In this document: positions 46,784-57,220 of the stretch, one piece after another
How positions within the stretch are numbered: position 1 is the stretch's first letter
How the letters are laid out: the number at the start of each line of letters is the position of its first letter
Assembly (NCBI GenBank): GCA_017881265.1
Contig: JADGRA010000079.1
Location: forward strand, 1 to 64,000
Reading direction: 5' to 3'
DNA: 64,000 nucleotides
DNA from: Myxococcaceae bacterium
GTDB taxonomy: Bacteria > Myxococcota > Myxococcia > Myxococcales > Myxococcaceae
Notes under the pieces: model-generated
What the model saw: only the letters and a program-made list of their open reading frames with translations
Databases searched by the model: none
Told to the model about the DNA's origin: nothing
Position numbers and translations under genes: made by a program

Positions 46784-47349
46784 CTTGGGGCCCCGTACAC
46801 CGCGCGGGACAGGCGGGGCCAGGCGGGCGGGCGGCGCCGGGCGCGGGGCTGCTGCTGCAGCAGCGTCACCACGCGGGCCCGGTGCAGGTGGCAGATGGCG
46901 ACGGCGAGGGCGTCGGTGGCGTCGGCGCGCAGCGCGCCGGTGATGCCGAGGAAGGCCCGCATTTGCCGGGCCACCGCCTCCTTGGAGGCGGCGCCGCCCG
47001 CCCCCACCGCGCGCTTCACCAGGGCCGGGGCGTACTCAAAGACGGGCCAGCCCCCCTGGGCCGCCGCCAGCAGGGCCACCCCGCGGGCGTGGCCCAGCAC
47101 CAGGGCGCTGCGGGCGTTGCGACAGCTGAAGACGCCCTCCACCGCCACCGCGTCCGGCGCCCAGCGGGCAAGCACCTCGGCCAGGCCGTGAAAGAGTTCG
47201 GCCAGCCGCAACTCCAGCGCAAGCTCGCCTTTGACGCGCAGCACCCCGTGGGCGAGGTGGCAGAGCCGGCTGCCGTGGGCCTCCACCACCCCGAAGCCCG
47301 TGACCCGGCTTCCGGGGTCGATGCCGAGCACACGGAACGGAGCGGACAT
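46780..47349 (-). CDS. ruvC: crossover junction endodeoxyribonuclease RuvC
   Basis: 189 residues. Catalytic acids of the RNase H-like fold are in place: VLGIDPGSRVTGFG, VAVEGVFSCRNARSALVLGHARGV, and ATDALAVAICHLH. KRAVGAGGAASKEAVARQMRAFL is the conserved DNA-binding region. It nicks Holliday junctions symmetrically. The C-terminus after HLHRARVV carries an Arg/Pro-rich tail. Follows yebC by 53 bp and overlaps ruvA. Confidence 0.96.
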   Translation of the reverse strand: MSAPFRVLGIDPGSRVTGFGVVEAHGSRLCHLAHGVLRVKGELALELRLAELFHGLAEVLARWAPDAVAVEGVFSCRNARSALVLGHARGVALLAAAQGGWPVFEYAPALVKRAVGAGGAASKEAVARQMRAFLGITGALRADATDALAVAICHLHRARVVTLLQQQPRARRRPPAWPRLSRAVYGAPR

Positions 47350-47402
47350 GGGTACCGGAGACCTCTAGCATACGAGGTGGACGTGCCCGACTTTTCGGCA
47401 GC

Positions 47403-48152
47403 TCAGGCGCTGGCCGCGGCGAGGACCGCGTCGTCCATCTCGTAGTTGGCCCAGACGTTTTGCACGTCGTCGTTGTCCTCCAACAACTCGAGCAGCCTCA
47501 GCACACGCCGGGCCGCATCCCCCTCCACCCGCACGGTGTTTTGCGGCAGGAAGATGGTGCGCTGCTCGCCCACGGCGAGGCCCTTTGCCTCCAGCGCCGC
47601 AGCCGCCGCGTGCAGCGCGGCCGGTTCGGTGCGCACTTCGAAGCCGTCCGGGCCGAGGTCCACCACGTCCTCCGCCCCCACCTCCAGCGCCGCTTCCATG
47701 ACACGGTCCTCGGAGGGTCCGGGCTTCACGTGGATGCTGCCCTTGCGGTGAAACAGGTAGCCCACCGCGCCCTCGGTGGCGAGGTTGCCGCCGCCCTTGG
47801 AGAAGTTGGCGCGGATGTCCGCGGCGGTGCGGTGCCGGTTGTCGGTGAGGCACTCCACCAGGACGGCCACCCCGCCCGGCGCGTACCCCTCGTAGGTGAC
47901 CTCCTCGTAGTGCGTCCCTTCGAGTTCTCCAGTGCCCTTCTTGATGGCACGGGTGATGTTTTCCGAGGGCATGTTGGCCTCACGGGCGGCGAGGACGGCC
48001 GAGCGCAGGCGGGCATTGGCGCCTGGGTCTCCGCCGCCGATGCGGGCGGCGACGGTGATTTCCTTCGTCACCTTGGTGAAGAGCTTGCCCTTGCTGGCCC
48101 CCATGGCCTCCTTCTGCCGCTTGATTTTCGTCCAGCGGTTGTGACCGGACAT
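47403..48152 (-). CDS. yebC: YebC/PmpR family DNA-binding or translation-associated protein
   Basis: 249 residues. The family N-terminus is complete: MSGHNRWTKIKRQKEAMGASKGKLFTKVTKEITVAARIGGGDPGANARLRSAVLAAREANMPSENITRAIKKGTG. YEGYAPGGVAVLVECLTDNRHRTAADIRANFSKGGGNL and a C-terminal LLELLEDNDDVQNVWANYEMDD follow. YebC-type proteins have been described as transcriptional regulators and, more recently, as factors that ease ribosome stalling. The placement just before ruvC is a widely conserved order. Confidence 0.96.
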   Translation of the reverse strand: MSGHNRWTKIKRQKEAMGASKGKLFTKVTKEITVAARIGGGDPGANARLRSAVLAAREANMPSENITRAIKKGTGELEGTHYEEVTYEGYAPGGVAVLVECLTDNRHRTAADIRANFSKGGGNLATEGAVGYLFHRKGSIHVKPGPSEDRVMEAALEVGAEDVVDLGPDGFEVRTEPAALHAAAAALEAKGLAVGEQRTIFLPQNTVRVEGDAARRVLRLLELLEDNDDVQNVWANYEMDDAVLAAASA

Positions 48153-48197
48153 GTGGGCTTCTCTCCTTGCTGTCTACTGGCGGGGACGGCGGCGCCT

Positions 48198-50159
48198 CTA
48201 GCGCACGTCCCGCAGCAGCCGCCGCGCGTCGTCGGCCTCGGGCCCCTCGGGCTGCAGGGCCAGCACCCTCGCCAGCTCCGCGTTGGCCTTGGCCCGCTCG
48301 CCGCGCCCGAGATGGATGCCGGCGAGCAGCAGGTGGGCGCGGGGCTCCTTGGGGTCGAGCGCGACGGCCTTCATCGCCGCCCCTTCTGCCCCGCGCACGT
48401 CCCCGGCGTCAAACCGCGCCAGGGCCAGGTACAGCCAGGCCACCGCCGACTCCGGGGACGACTGCACGACTTCATCCAGGACGCGCACGGCCGCAGACGG
48501 CAGCGCCGCGCCGTACAGGGCAATGCCTTCCGCCAGCGTGTGGGTGCCCTGGGACGCCGGCGGGGCCGCTTCCGCCGGCGCCGTGGTGGGTCCGGCCGGG
48601 GCCACCCCGGCAGGCGAACTGGCCTCGGACGACGCGGGGGCGGCCGGGCCGGGGGGCCCCGGCAGCAGCGCTTCCCGGGGCGCCACCGGCGGGCGCGATT
48701 CGGCGTGGCGCAGCCAGGACAGGCCCAGCAGCACCAGCAGCACCAGGGCGGCAGACGCCAGGGCCCCTTGCGTCAGCACCGCACTCCGGCGGCGTCTGCC
48801 CGCGGCGGCCAGCGCGTCATCGGCCCAGGCGCCCCCGGCCGGCGGCGACGGGGGCGCCGGCTGGTAGACGCGGGCCAGGGTGCGGGCGGCCGCCTCCAGG
48901 GGGGACTCCTCCGGAAGGTGCAGCTCCGGCGGCTCGGCCGGGGCGCTGGGGGGCCGCAGCGTCCGACTGACGACGGCCGGCCGCTCGAGGGAGGGCTGGG
49001 GGGCGACTGCGCCGACGCCCGAGGTGGCCGGCAGCGGCTCCTCCAGCACCGCCGCCTCCGACGCGGGGCCCTGCGCCAGCGCTTCCCAGGCCCCCGGCAG
49101 GTAGGGTGCGCGCGCTGCCTCCCGGGCGAGCGCCTCCGGCAGCAGCACGCCGCTGGCGTATAGCCGGGAGGCGGCCCGCAGCGCGGGGACCTCCGGCAGC
49201 GGCGAGGTGAGGATGACGTCGCGCAGTGTCCGCGTGCCGTCGAAGAGGCGCAGCAGCGTCTCGGCTTCGATGGGAAGCCGCGGCAGCGCGGCGCGCAGCG
49301 CCTCGAAGTCCGGCTGCAGGACGGCCTCTAGCGGGACGCTCACCGCCACCAGCCGCTCCCACACCGCGAGCTCCGCGCCCAGCCGGCCGCACAACTCCCG
49401 CAGCCCCGTGCTGAGCTCGCCCCGGGCCAGCACCGGGCCAAGGTGCACGCGGTACGCGCCCCGCCCCAGCGCCAGCATGCGCGTCAGCCCGCGCTCGCCG
49501 TCCACGCCCTCGAAGCGGACGCTCACCACCTCGCCGCGGCGGAACAGCAGCTGCCCGCGCGACTCGAGAAACAGCCGGCCGGAGGAGGAGCCGGCCAGCA
49601 GCGCCCGCAGCGCCGCCAGCAGCGGCAGCACGTCGGTGTGCGATTCGAGCGTCGCGTCTCGCGCGGCGTGTCCGGCCCGCAGCCGCACCAGGGTGGCCAG
49701 GTCCGAGACGAAGAGCGGCTTGGGCAGGTAGTCGTCCGCCCCGGCGCGGCCCGCGCGCTCGAGGTCCGCCGGGGAGGGGCGGGCGGCGAGCAGCAGCACG
49801 GGGATGTCCCGCAAGCGCTCGTGGGCCCTCAGCCGCTGGCACAGCGCCACGCCGTCCACTGCGCCGAGGCCCACCTCGGCCACCACCACGCCGGGCACCA
49901 CCGTGCCCTCGGCCAGCGCCCGTTCCGCCTCCTCGGCGCTGCCCAGGGCCACCACCTGGAAGCCCTCCCGGAGAAGCCCGAGCTGCAGCAGGCTGCGCGC
50001 CCCGGCGTCGGGTTCCACCAGAAGCACGCGCCGGGCGTCCACCGGCCGCTCGCCCAGGGTCTGGCCGTCCAGCGGGGAGGGGCGCCGTAGCACCCCCTCC
50101 GCACCCTCGGCTTCTGCCGGGGCGGGTTCGCGCTCCGGCGCTGTCGAGCCCACCGACAT
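48198..50159 (-). CDS. pseudo-receiver / DUF4388 / membrane anchor / TPR protein
   Basis: 653 residues from the ATG at 50159 (AAGGGA upstream). Residues 44-165 are a receiver-like domain in which the phospho-accepting Asp is Glu (E95 in VVVAEVGLGAVDG) and the switch Thr/Ser is Ala (A125), while K147 (LPKP) is kept. It should not be phosphorylated normally and may be locked in an active-like state. Residues about 170-270 resemble DUF4388 (SSSGRLFLESRGQLLFRRGEVVSVRFEGVDGERGL). A Pro-rich linker leads to a membrane helix at about 463-484 and an extracytoplasmic TPR-like domain at about 540-650. It reads as a membrane-tethered scaffold. Partners are unknown. Confidence 0.8.
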   Translation of the reverse strand: MSVGSTAPEREPAPAEAEGAEGVLRRPSPLDGQTLGERPVDARRVLLVEPDAGARSLLQLGLLREGFQVVALGSAEEAERALAEGTVVPGVVVAEVGLGAVDGVALCQRLRAHERLRDIPVLLLAARPSPADLERAGRAGADDYLPKPLFVSDLATLVRLRAGHAARDATLESHTDVLPLLAALRALLAGSSSGRLFLESRGQLLFRRGEVVSVRFEGVDGERGLTRMLALGRGAYRVHLGPVLARGELSTGLRELCGRLGAELAVWERLVAVSVPLEAVLQPDFEALRAALPRLPIEAETLLRLFDGTRTLRDVILTSPLPEVPALRAASRLYASGVLLPEALAREAARAPYLPGAWEALAQGPASEAAVLEEPLPATSGVGAVAPQPSLERPAVVSRTLRPPSAPAEPPELHLPEESPLEAAARTLARVYQPAPPSPPAGGAWADDALAAAGRRRRSAVLTQGALASAALVLLVLLGLSWLRHAESRPPVAPREALLPGPPGPAAPASSEASSPAGVAPAGPTTAPAEAAPPASQGTHTLAEGIALYGAALPSAAVRVLDEVVQSSPESAVAWLYLALARFDAGDVRGAEGAAMKAVALDPKEPRAHLLLAGIHLGRGERAKANAELARVLALQPEGPEADDARRLLRDVR

Positions 50160-50258
50160 GGACGTCCCTTTCGCCCGCCTGTCATACACGGGCGCCCGGG
50201 GGACGGCGATGGGTCGCACAGGACCACTCTGGGGCGCCCCCAGCCCCCAGGGCGGGCC

Positions 50259-51659
50259 CTACTGCACGCGCCGCATCTCCTCGAGGAATTCCTCGGGGCC
50301 GAGGAAGCCCGTCACCCGGGGGCGGACAAGGATTTCGCCCCGCGAGGAGACGAAGGCCACGGTGGGCAGGCCCTCAATGCCGAAGCGCTGGTACAGGGCG
50401 TCCAGCGCGTCCTGGCCGTTGGTGCCATCCACCTTGATGCGGACGAAGCGCTGGGCCTCGGACACTACCTGGGGCGCGACGTAGGTGGCGCGGTCCAGCT
50501 CCTTGCAGGCGGCGCACCACTCCGCGAAGAAGTCAATCATCACCGGCCTGCCGGAGGCGCGCGCCGCCGCCAGCGCCTGGTCCACCGGGGAGGGCACCAC
50601 CGCCGGCTCCCCGGCCCACGTCAGTTCCCAGCGCAGCACGGTGTCCGTGGGGCGGGGGGCGTCCAGGGTGCCCGCGCGCAACAGCACCCCCAGGCACAAC
50701 AGCACCACGCCACTGCCCTTGAGGAAGGCCTGGAGCCGGCCCGCCCCGAAGCTGCGGTGGATGGCGCCCAGCAGGACGCCACAGGCGGCCAGCGCCGCCG
50801 CCACGCCGGTGCCGGGCACGCGCCCCAGGGCCGCGGCCGCGGCCTGCACCGCCTCGCGCAGCGCCGGGAAGGCGTCCTTCACGTAGCTGACGGCGAGGCC
50901 CACCAGAAGCACGCCCAGAAGGCTCTTCACCCACTCCATCCACACCCCGCCCCGGGGCAGCTGCACGGCGAAGGCGCCGATGAGGAAGAAGGGCACGCCG
51001 ATGCCGAGGGCGTAGACGAAGAGGAGGCCGGCCCCCAGGGCCGTGTCCTGGGACTTGGCGACGAAGGCCAGAAGCCCCGTCAGGACGGGCCCGGTGCACG
51101 GGGCGGCCAGGAAGCCGGCCACGCTGCCCATCAGGAGGGCACCGAGGAGGCCCGCGCCGCCCACCGTGGACAACCGCTGGATGAGGTGACTGGGTAGCGT
51201 CAACTCGAAGGCGCCAAACATGCTGGCCGCCAGGAGCAGCAGCACCGCCGCCAGCGCCAGCACCACCACCGGCTTGCCCAGCACCGCGCCGAAGGCGGCG
51301 CCGGTGCGAGCCGCGGCCACCCCCAGCGCCGAGAAGACGAGGCCCATGCCCACCACGTACGCCGTGGTCAAAAGCAGCGCCCGGGCCCGACTGGTGGCGC
51401 CGCGGGCACCGAAGACACTCATGGTGATGGGGATGAGGGGGTAGACGCACGGCGTCAGCGCCGTCAGCAGCCCGCCCAGGAACACCACCACCGCGCCCGA
51501 GGCGAAGCGCCCTGCCCCGAGGTAGCCGGTGGCGTCCAGGGTGCTGGTGGGCCCGGTGGGGACGAGCAGCGGAAGGAAGCTGACGGCGAGGGCGGCAAGC
51601 AGCGCCCAAGCCCAGAGGCCGAAGCTGGGTTTGCTGGCGGTAGCGGCGGAGGCGTCCAT
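50259..51659 (-). CDS. dsbD: DsbD-type thiol:disulfide transporter
   Basis: 466 residues. An N-terminal helix is followed by the cytochrome-c-biogenesis/DsbD transmembrane domain with its two cysteines (GLLTALTPCVYPLIPITMSVFG and VAGFLAAPCTGPVLTGLL). After a long hydrophobic region comes a thioredoxin domain (DFFAEWCAACKELDRATY, active site WCAAC; cis-Pro loop IEGLPTVAFV). It lacks the N-terminal DsbD-alpha domain found in E. coli, so it is the shorter two-module type. It carries electrons from cytosolic thioredoxin across the inner membrane, possibly to the DsbA-like lipoprotein encoded at 41265. Divergent from iscS. Confidence 0.92.
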   Translation of the reverse strand: MDASAATASKPSFGLWAWALLAALAVSFLPLLVPTGPTSTLDATGYLGAGRFASGAVVVFLGGLLTALTPCVYPLIPITMSVFGARGATSRARALLLTTAYVVGMGLVFSALGVAAARTGAAFGAVLGKPVVVLALAAVLLLLAASMFGAFELTLPSHLIQRLSTVGGAGLLGALLMGSVAGFLAAPCTGPVLTGLLAFVAKSQDTALGAGLLFVYALGIGVPFFLIGAFAVQLPRGGVWMEWVKSLLGVLLVGLAVSYVKDAFPALREAVQAAAAALGRVPGTGVAAALAACGVLLGAIHRSFGAGRLQAFLKGSGVVLLCLGVLLRAGTLDAPRPTDTVLRWELTWAGEPAVVPSPVDQALAAARASGRPVMIDFFAEWCAACKELDRATYVAPQVVSEAQRFVRIKVDGTNGQDALDALYQRFGIEGLPTVAFVSSRGEILVRPRVTGFLGPEEFLEEMRRVQ

Positions 51660-51709
51660 GGACAGGGGGGTTACGGGGCTGAGGGTGACAAGGAACGCCC
51701 TCCAAAACG

Positions 51710-51739
51710 GCGCTTTCCTCTTATTATTTCGGAAAGCGC
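51710..51739. promoter_or_regulatory. 9-bp inverted repeat between dsbD and iscS
   Basis: GCGCTTTCC (51710-51718) and GGAAAGCGC (51731-51739) are a perfect inverted repeat around an AT-rich 12-bp spacer, in the divergent intergenic region. It could be an operator for either gene. Confidence 0.4.
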
Positions 51740-51755
51740 TGGCGGGCAGGAGCGC

Positions 51756-51783
51756 TTGCCTCGAGGGGGGTCATCGTTATAAT
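51756..51783 (+). promoter_or_regulatory. isc operon promoter
   Basis: TTGCCT (51756-51761), 16-bp spacer, perfect TATAAT (51778-51783). The expected transcript start near 51790 gives a 5' leader of about 23 nt before iscS. This is the most consensus-like sigma-70 promoter I found in the window. Confidence 0.65.
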
Positions 51784-51799
51784 GGACCAGTTAGGTCCA
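51783..51799. promoter_or_regulatory. palindromic operator at the isc transcription start
   Basis: TGGACC-AGTTA-GGTCCA is a perfect 6+6 inverted repeat that begins at the last base of the -10 and covers the predicted +1. That position is typical of a repressor site; Rrf2-type regulators such as IscR bind comparable imperfect palindromes in isc promoters of other bacteria. No iscR gene is seen next to the operon. Confidence 0.55.
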
Positions 51800-51812
51800 C
51801 ATTCCCTCCGCC

Positions 51813-53177
51813 ATGCTCAAACTACCGATTTACATGGACAATCACGCAACTACCCCGCTCGACCCGCGGGTGTTGGAAGCGATGATGCCCTACCTGCGAG
51901 AGGACTTCGGGAACGCGGCCTCACGCAACCACGTCTTCGGCTGGAAGGCCGAGGCAGCGGTGGAGCAGGCGCGGGCCCAGGTGGCGGCGCTGCTGGGCGC
52001 CAGCGAGAAGGAGATTGTCTTCACCAGCGGTGCGACCGAGTCGGACAACCTGGCCCTCAAGGGCGCTCTGGAATTCTACCGGGACAAGGGCGACCACCTC
52101 ATCACCCTGAAGACCGAGCACAAGGCCATCCTCGACAGCGCCAAGCGCCTGGAGCGGATGCGCCAGGACCGCGCCGAGGAACTGCGGCTGCTTCGGTTGT
52201 CGGAGCTCGCTGGCGACGACGTCACGGCCGACAACGCTGAGGCGCTTGCCCTGAAGCACAACCTCGACCAGGACCCGGTGCTGAAGAAGTGGATGGCACA
52301 GCTGCACACCGGGGCGCGCGTCACCTACCTGGACGTGCTGCCGGACGGGCTGGTGGACCTGGACGCGCTGCGGGCCGCCATCACCGAGCGCACGGTGCTG
52401 GTGAGCATCATGCTCGCCAACAACGAGGTCGGGGTGGTGCAGCCGATGGAGGCCATCGGCAAGCTGTGCCGGGAGAAGGGCGTCCTCTTCCACACCGATG
52501 CCGTCCAGGGCGTGGGCAAGGTGCCCTTCGACGTCAACCGGATGAACGTCGACCTCGCCTCGGTGACGGCGCACAAAATCTACGGGCCCAAGGGCATCGG
52601 CGCGCTCTACATCCGCCGCAAGCCCCGGGTGCGCATCGCCCCCATCATCGACGGCGGCGGACACGAGCGCGGCATGCGCTCGGGCACCCTCAACGTGGCG
52701 GCCATCGTGGGTTTCGGCAAGGCGGCGGAGCTGGCCCGGGCGGAGATGGAGTCGGAGAGCCGGCGCCTTTTCGGCTTGCGCGAGCGGCTCCGGGCGAAAC
52801 TCATCTCGGAATTGGACATGGTGACGCTCAACGGCAACCTCGAGCACCGGCTGCCGGGCAACCTCAACGTCTCCTTCGCCTGCGTCGAGGGCGAGGCGCT
52901 GATGATGGCCATCAAGGACGTCGCGGTCAGTTCCGGCTCGGCCTGCACCTCGGCTTCGCTCGAGCCGTCCTACGTCCTGCGGGCGCTGGGGGTGGAAGAG
53001 GACATGGCCCACTCCTCCATCCGCTTCGGCATCGGCCGCTTCAACACCGAGGAAGAGGTCGACTACGTGGCCGCACTGGTCATCGACAAGGTAAAGAAGC
53101 TTCGCGAGATGAGCCCGCTGTATGAGATGGCGCGGGATGGCGTGGACCTGAAGTCCGTCCAGTGGGCGGCGCACTAG
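51813..53177 (+). CDS. iscS: cysteine desulfurase IscS with an extra internal segment
   Basis: 454 residues, about 50 longer than E. coli IscS. The N-terminus [21 protein letters not shown], the PLP lysine K255 ([12 protein letters not shown]) and the persulfide cysteine C378 ([11 protein letters not shown]) are intact. The extra length is an insertion at about residues 114-167, between [14 protein letters not shown] and [12 protein letters not shown], that is mostly charged and helical ([18 protein letters not shown]). It takes sulfur from cysteine for Fe-S assembly on IscU. First gene of the isc operon, directly behind the TATAAT promoter and palindrome. No strong SD is seen. Confidence 0.95.
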   Translation: MLKLPIYMDNHATTPLDPRVLEAMMPYLREDFGNAASRNHVFGWKAEAAVEQARAQVAALLGASEKEIVFTSGATESDNLALKGALEFYRDKGDHLITLKTEHKAILDSAKRLERMRQDRAEELRLLRLSELAGDDVTADNAEALALKHNLDQDPVLKKWMAQLHTGARVTYLDVLPDGLVDLDALRAAITERTVLVSIMLANNEVGVVQPMEAIGKLCREKGVLFHTDAVQGVGKVPFDVNRMNVDLASVTAHKIYGPKGIGALYIRRKPRVRIAPIIDGGGHERGMRSGTLNVAAIVGFGKAAELARAEMESESRRLFGLRERLRAKLISELDMVTLNGNLEHRLPGNLNVSFACVEGEALMMAIKDVAVSSGSACTSASLEPSYVLRALGVEEDMAHSSIRFGIGRFNTEEEVDYVAALVIDKVKKLREMSPLYEMARDGVDLKSVQWAAH

Positions 53178-53190
53178 AGGAGAGCTACCA

Positions 53191-53625
53191 ATGGCCTACA
53201 GCGACAAGGTCATCGACCACTACGAAAACCCCCGCAACGTCGGGACGCTCGACAAGGAGGACCCCAACGTGGGGACCGGCCTGGTGGGTGCGCCGGCCTG
53301 CGGCGACGTCATGCGCCTGCAGCTGAAAATCTCGGACGACGGCATCATCCAGGACGCCAAGTTCAAGACCTTCGGGTGCGGGTCGGCCATCGCCAGCAGC
53401 TCGCTCGTCACCGAGTGGGTGAAGGGCCGGTCGGTGGAAGACGCCACCCGCATTACCAACAAGGACATCGCCCAGGAGCTGGCGCTGCCCCCGGTGAAAA
53501 TCCACTGCTCGGTCCTGGCCGAGGACGCCATCAAGGCAGCCGTCGAGGACTTCAAGCGCAAGCGCGCCGCCCGGGCCGCTCCGGCGGCCACCACGGCCAC
53601 GCCGGCCGAGTCGCACGCCCGGTAG
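53191..53625 (+). CDS. iscU: Fe-S cluster assembly scaffold IscU
   Basis: 144 residues. Cluster ligands C37 and D39 (PACGDVM), C63 (FGCGSA), H105 and C106 (KIHCSVLAEDAI) are all present, as is the LPPVK motif (99-103) that HscA recognises. AGGAGAG precedes the ATG, 13 bp after iscS. The C-terminal 18 residues (RAAPAATTATPAESHAR) are an Ala/Thr tail not found in E. coli IscU. Confidence 0.97.
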   Translation: MAYSDKVIDHYENPRNVGTLDKEDPNVGTGLVGAPACGDVMRLQLKISDDGIIQDAKFKTFGCGSAIASSSLVTEWVKGRSVEDATRITNKDIAQELALPPVKIHCSVLAEDAIKAAVEDFKRKRAARAAPAATTATPAESHAR

Positions 53626-53643
53626 CGTCCTTCCCCCCCCCGC

Positions 53644-54039
53644 GTGAATACCGCCGCACCACAGCCGGCCGCGGCATCGTCTCCGGCCCCCGCCTCCGCC
53701 AAGCCCGCCAGCAAGACGTTTGGCATGTCGGCGTCCGCCGCGGCGCGCATCCAGAAGCTGCGCGAGGAGCGGGCGACGCCGGAAGCGGGCCTGCGCGTGG
53801 CGGTCCGCGGTGGAGGCTGCTCGGGGCTGACGTACGTCATCGAGTGGGCCGAGGGCCCGCGGGAGCGCGACAAGCTGTTCGAGCGGGACGGCGTGCGCGT
53901 CTTCGTGGACCCGAAGAGTTTTCTGTACCTGATGGGCTCGGAGCTGACGTACGAGGAGACGCTGATGGCCTCGGGCTTCAAGCTGCAGAACCCCCTCGTG
54001 AAGACCGCTTGCGGCTGCGGCGAGAGCTTCTCCATCTGA
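53644..54039 (+). CDS. iscA: Fe-S carrier protein IscA
   Basis: 131 residues from the GTG at 53644. The three A-type cysteines are C59 (GGGCSGLTY), C123 and C125 (TACGCGESF). The core begins near residue 28 (MSASAAARIQKL); before it is an Ala/Pro-rich extension of about 27 residues, so an internal ATG at residue 28 is a possible alternative start. It passes clusters from IscU to apoproteins. Third isc gene. Confidence 0.93.
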   Translation: MNTAAPQPAAASSPAPASAKPASKTFGMSASAAARIQKLREERATPEAGLRVAVRGGGCSGLTYVIEWAEGPRERDKLFERDGVRVFVDPKSFLYLMGSELTYEETLMASGFKLQNPLVKTACGCGESFSI

Positions 54040-54126
54040 CGGCGCCGGGGCCCAGGGGCGGCTCTCGCACCGGCGCCCGTCTCCGCTCGCCTTCGCCCGG
54101 CCCCTTCGGAAAGGACTGACGCCGCC

Positions 54127-54758
54127 GTGCAGTGCTGGAACTGCCACACCGACTTTGCTCCGGGCACCCTGCTCTGCCCGCGCTGCGGCAAGGTGCAGCC
54201 GCCGGCGGTGGGCGCGACCCTCTTCGACGCCTTCGGGCTAGCGCCCCGGGTGGACGTCGACATACCCGAGCTGGAGCAGGCTTACCGGGAGCGCTCGCTG
54301 CAGGTGCACCCGGACCGCTACACCACCGCGCAGGCGCGCGAACGCCGCTTCGCTCTCGAGCAGAGCACCCTTCTCAACGACGCCTACCGCACGCTGAAGG
54401 ACCGCGCCGCCCGGGCCTTCTATGTGTTGAAGCTGCACGGGCTGGACTTGTCCCGCGAGGACCTGGGCACCCAGAAGGACATGCCCTTGGACTTCCTCGA
54501 GGAAGTCATGCAGCTGCGCGAGGCCCTTGACGGACACCGCGAGAAGGGCGCGCTCGAAGCGGCGCTGCACATGGCCGGCGACGTCTCCGTGCGTCGTTCG
54601 ACGGCCCTGGCTGAGGCCGAGGCCGCCCTGCGCCAGCTGCTGGCCCACCCCGGGCAAGACGCGGCACGCACCGAGGCTAGCCATGCGTTGGCCCGGGTGC
54701 GCTACTTCACGCGCTTCCTCGAGGAGGTCGACGCGATGGAGGAGGAGGCGCTGGAGGG

Positions 54759-54762
<4 letters not shown>
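54127..54762 (+). CDS. hscB: co-chaperone HscB with N-terminal zinc ribbon
   Basis: 211 residues from the GTG at 54127. The N-terminus carries CxxC pairs C3/C6 and C17/C20 (QCWNC, LCPRCG), a metal-binding knuckle that E. coli HscB lacks but mitochondrial HSC20 proteins have. A J-domain follows with HPD at 61-63 ([10 protein letters not shown]). The C-terminal IscU-binding helices contain [14 protein letters not shown]. It delivers IscU to HscA. Its TGA overlaps the hscA ATG by 4 bp. Confidence 0.93.
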
Positions 54763-56600
<1,838 letters not shown>

Positions 56601-56601
56601 G

Positions 56602-56985
56602 ATGCCGAAGGTCAGCTTCAAGAGCCCCCTCGACGACGTGTCCGTCGACGTGGCGCCGGGGACGTCCCTGTTGGAGGCGGCCGAGAAGTGCGGCGCGCAC
56701 GTGGGCCATTCCTGCGGGGGAGTGTGCGCCTGCTCCACCTGCCACCTCTGGGTGAAGCGGGGCCTGGACAGCCTGTCGGAGCAGGAGGACGCGGAGATGG
56801 ACCGGATTGACCAGGCCTTTGACGTGCGGGCCTTCTCTCGGCTGGGGTGCCAGGCGCGCGTCGATGCCGAGGACGTGGACGTGGAGATTACCGAGGAGTC
56901 CCTGAGCGCCTACCTGGACGAGAACCCGGCGTTGCGCCACGGCCTGGAGGCGGAAGGAAAGTGGCCGCTGAAGAAAGCGCGCTGA
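56602..56985 (+). CDS. fdx: ISC-type [2Fe-2S] ferredoxin
   Basis: 127 residues. Cluster ligands are C38, C44, C47 and C83 (HSCGGVCACSTC, then RLGCQARV), with the additional conserved C42 typical of ISC ferredoxins. The N-terminal MPKVSFKSPLDDVSVDVAPGTSLLEAA is the usual beta-grasp start. It supplies electrons for cluster assembly. Last gene of the isc operon, 1 bp after hscA. No iscX follows: the next gene is tRNA-Leu. The C-terminus has a short acidic/basic extension (LDENPALRHGLEAEG). Confidence 0.95.
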   Translation: MPKVSFKSPLDDVSVDVAPGTSLLEAAEKCGAHVGHSCGGVCACSTCHLWVKRGLDSLSEQEDAEMDRIDQAFDVRAFSRLGCQARVDAEDVDVEITEESLSAYLDENPALRHGLEAEGKWPLKKAR

Positions 56986-57001
56986 GGGCTCCGGACGGTC
57001 C

Positions 57002-57030
57002 TTGACGCACTCCAGAGGCGGCGGTTAAGA
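57002..57030 (+). promoter_or_regulatory. promoter of tRNA-Leu
   Basis: TTGACG (57002-57007), 17-bp spacer, TTAAGA (57025-57030). The tRNA begins 18 bp after the -10, as expected for a short 5' leader. Confidence 0.5.
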
Positions 57031-57048
57031 GTCCGGCCCCTGCTGCCT

Positions 57049-57132
57049 GCCCAGGTGGTGGAATTGGTAGACACACTAGATTCAGGGTCTAGCGCCCGAA
57101 ACGGCATGAAGGTTCGAGTCCTTTCCTGGGCA
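57049..57132 (+). tRNA. tRNA-Leu(CAG)
   Basis: Acceptor GCCCAGG pairs with CCTGGGC (57125-57131). The anticodon stem CTAGA/TCTAG holds the loop TTCAGGG, giving anticodon CAG (reads CUG). A long variable arm (GCCCGAAACGGC) and a T-arm with loop TTCGAGT follow, as in class II tRNA-Leu. CCA is not encoded (ACAG follows). Its 3' half is repeated at 62157-62197, marking an integration site. Confidence 0.95.
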
Positions 57133-57220
57133 CAGTGATTTTCGGTAGTTTGGGGGATTGCATGGAACCGAGTGGGATCAGGCTGCGGCCCATGAGATGG
57201 GCTCTGTGCCGGTCACCGGC

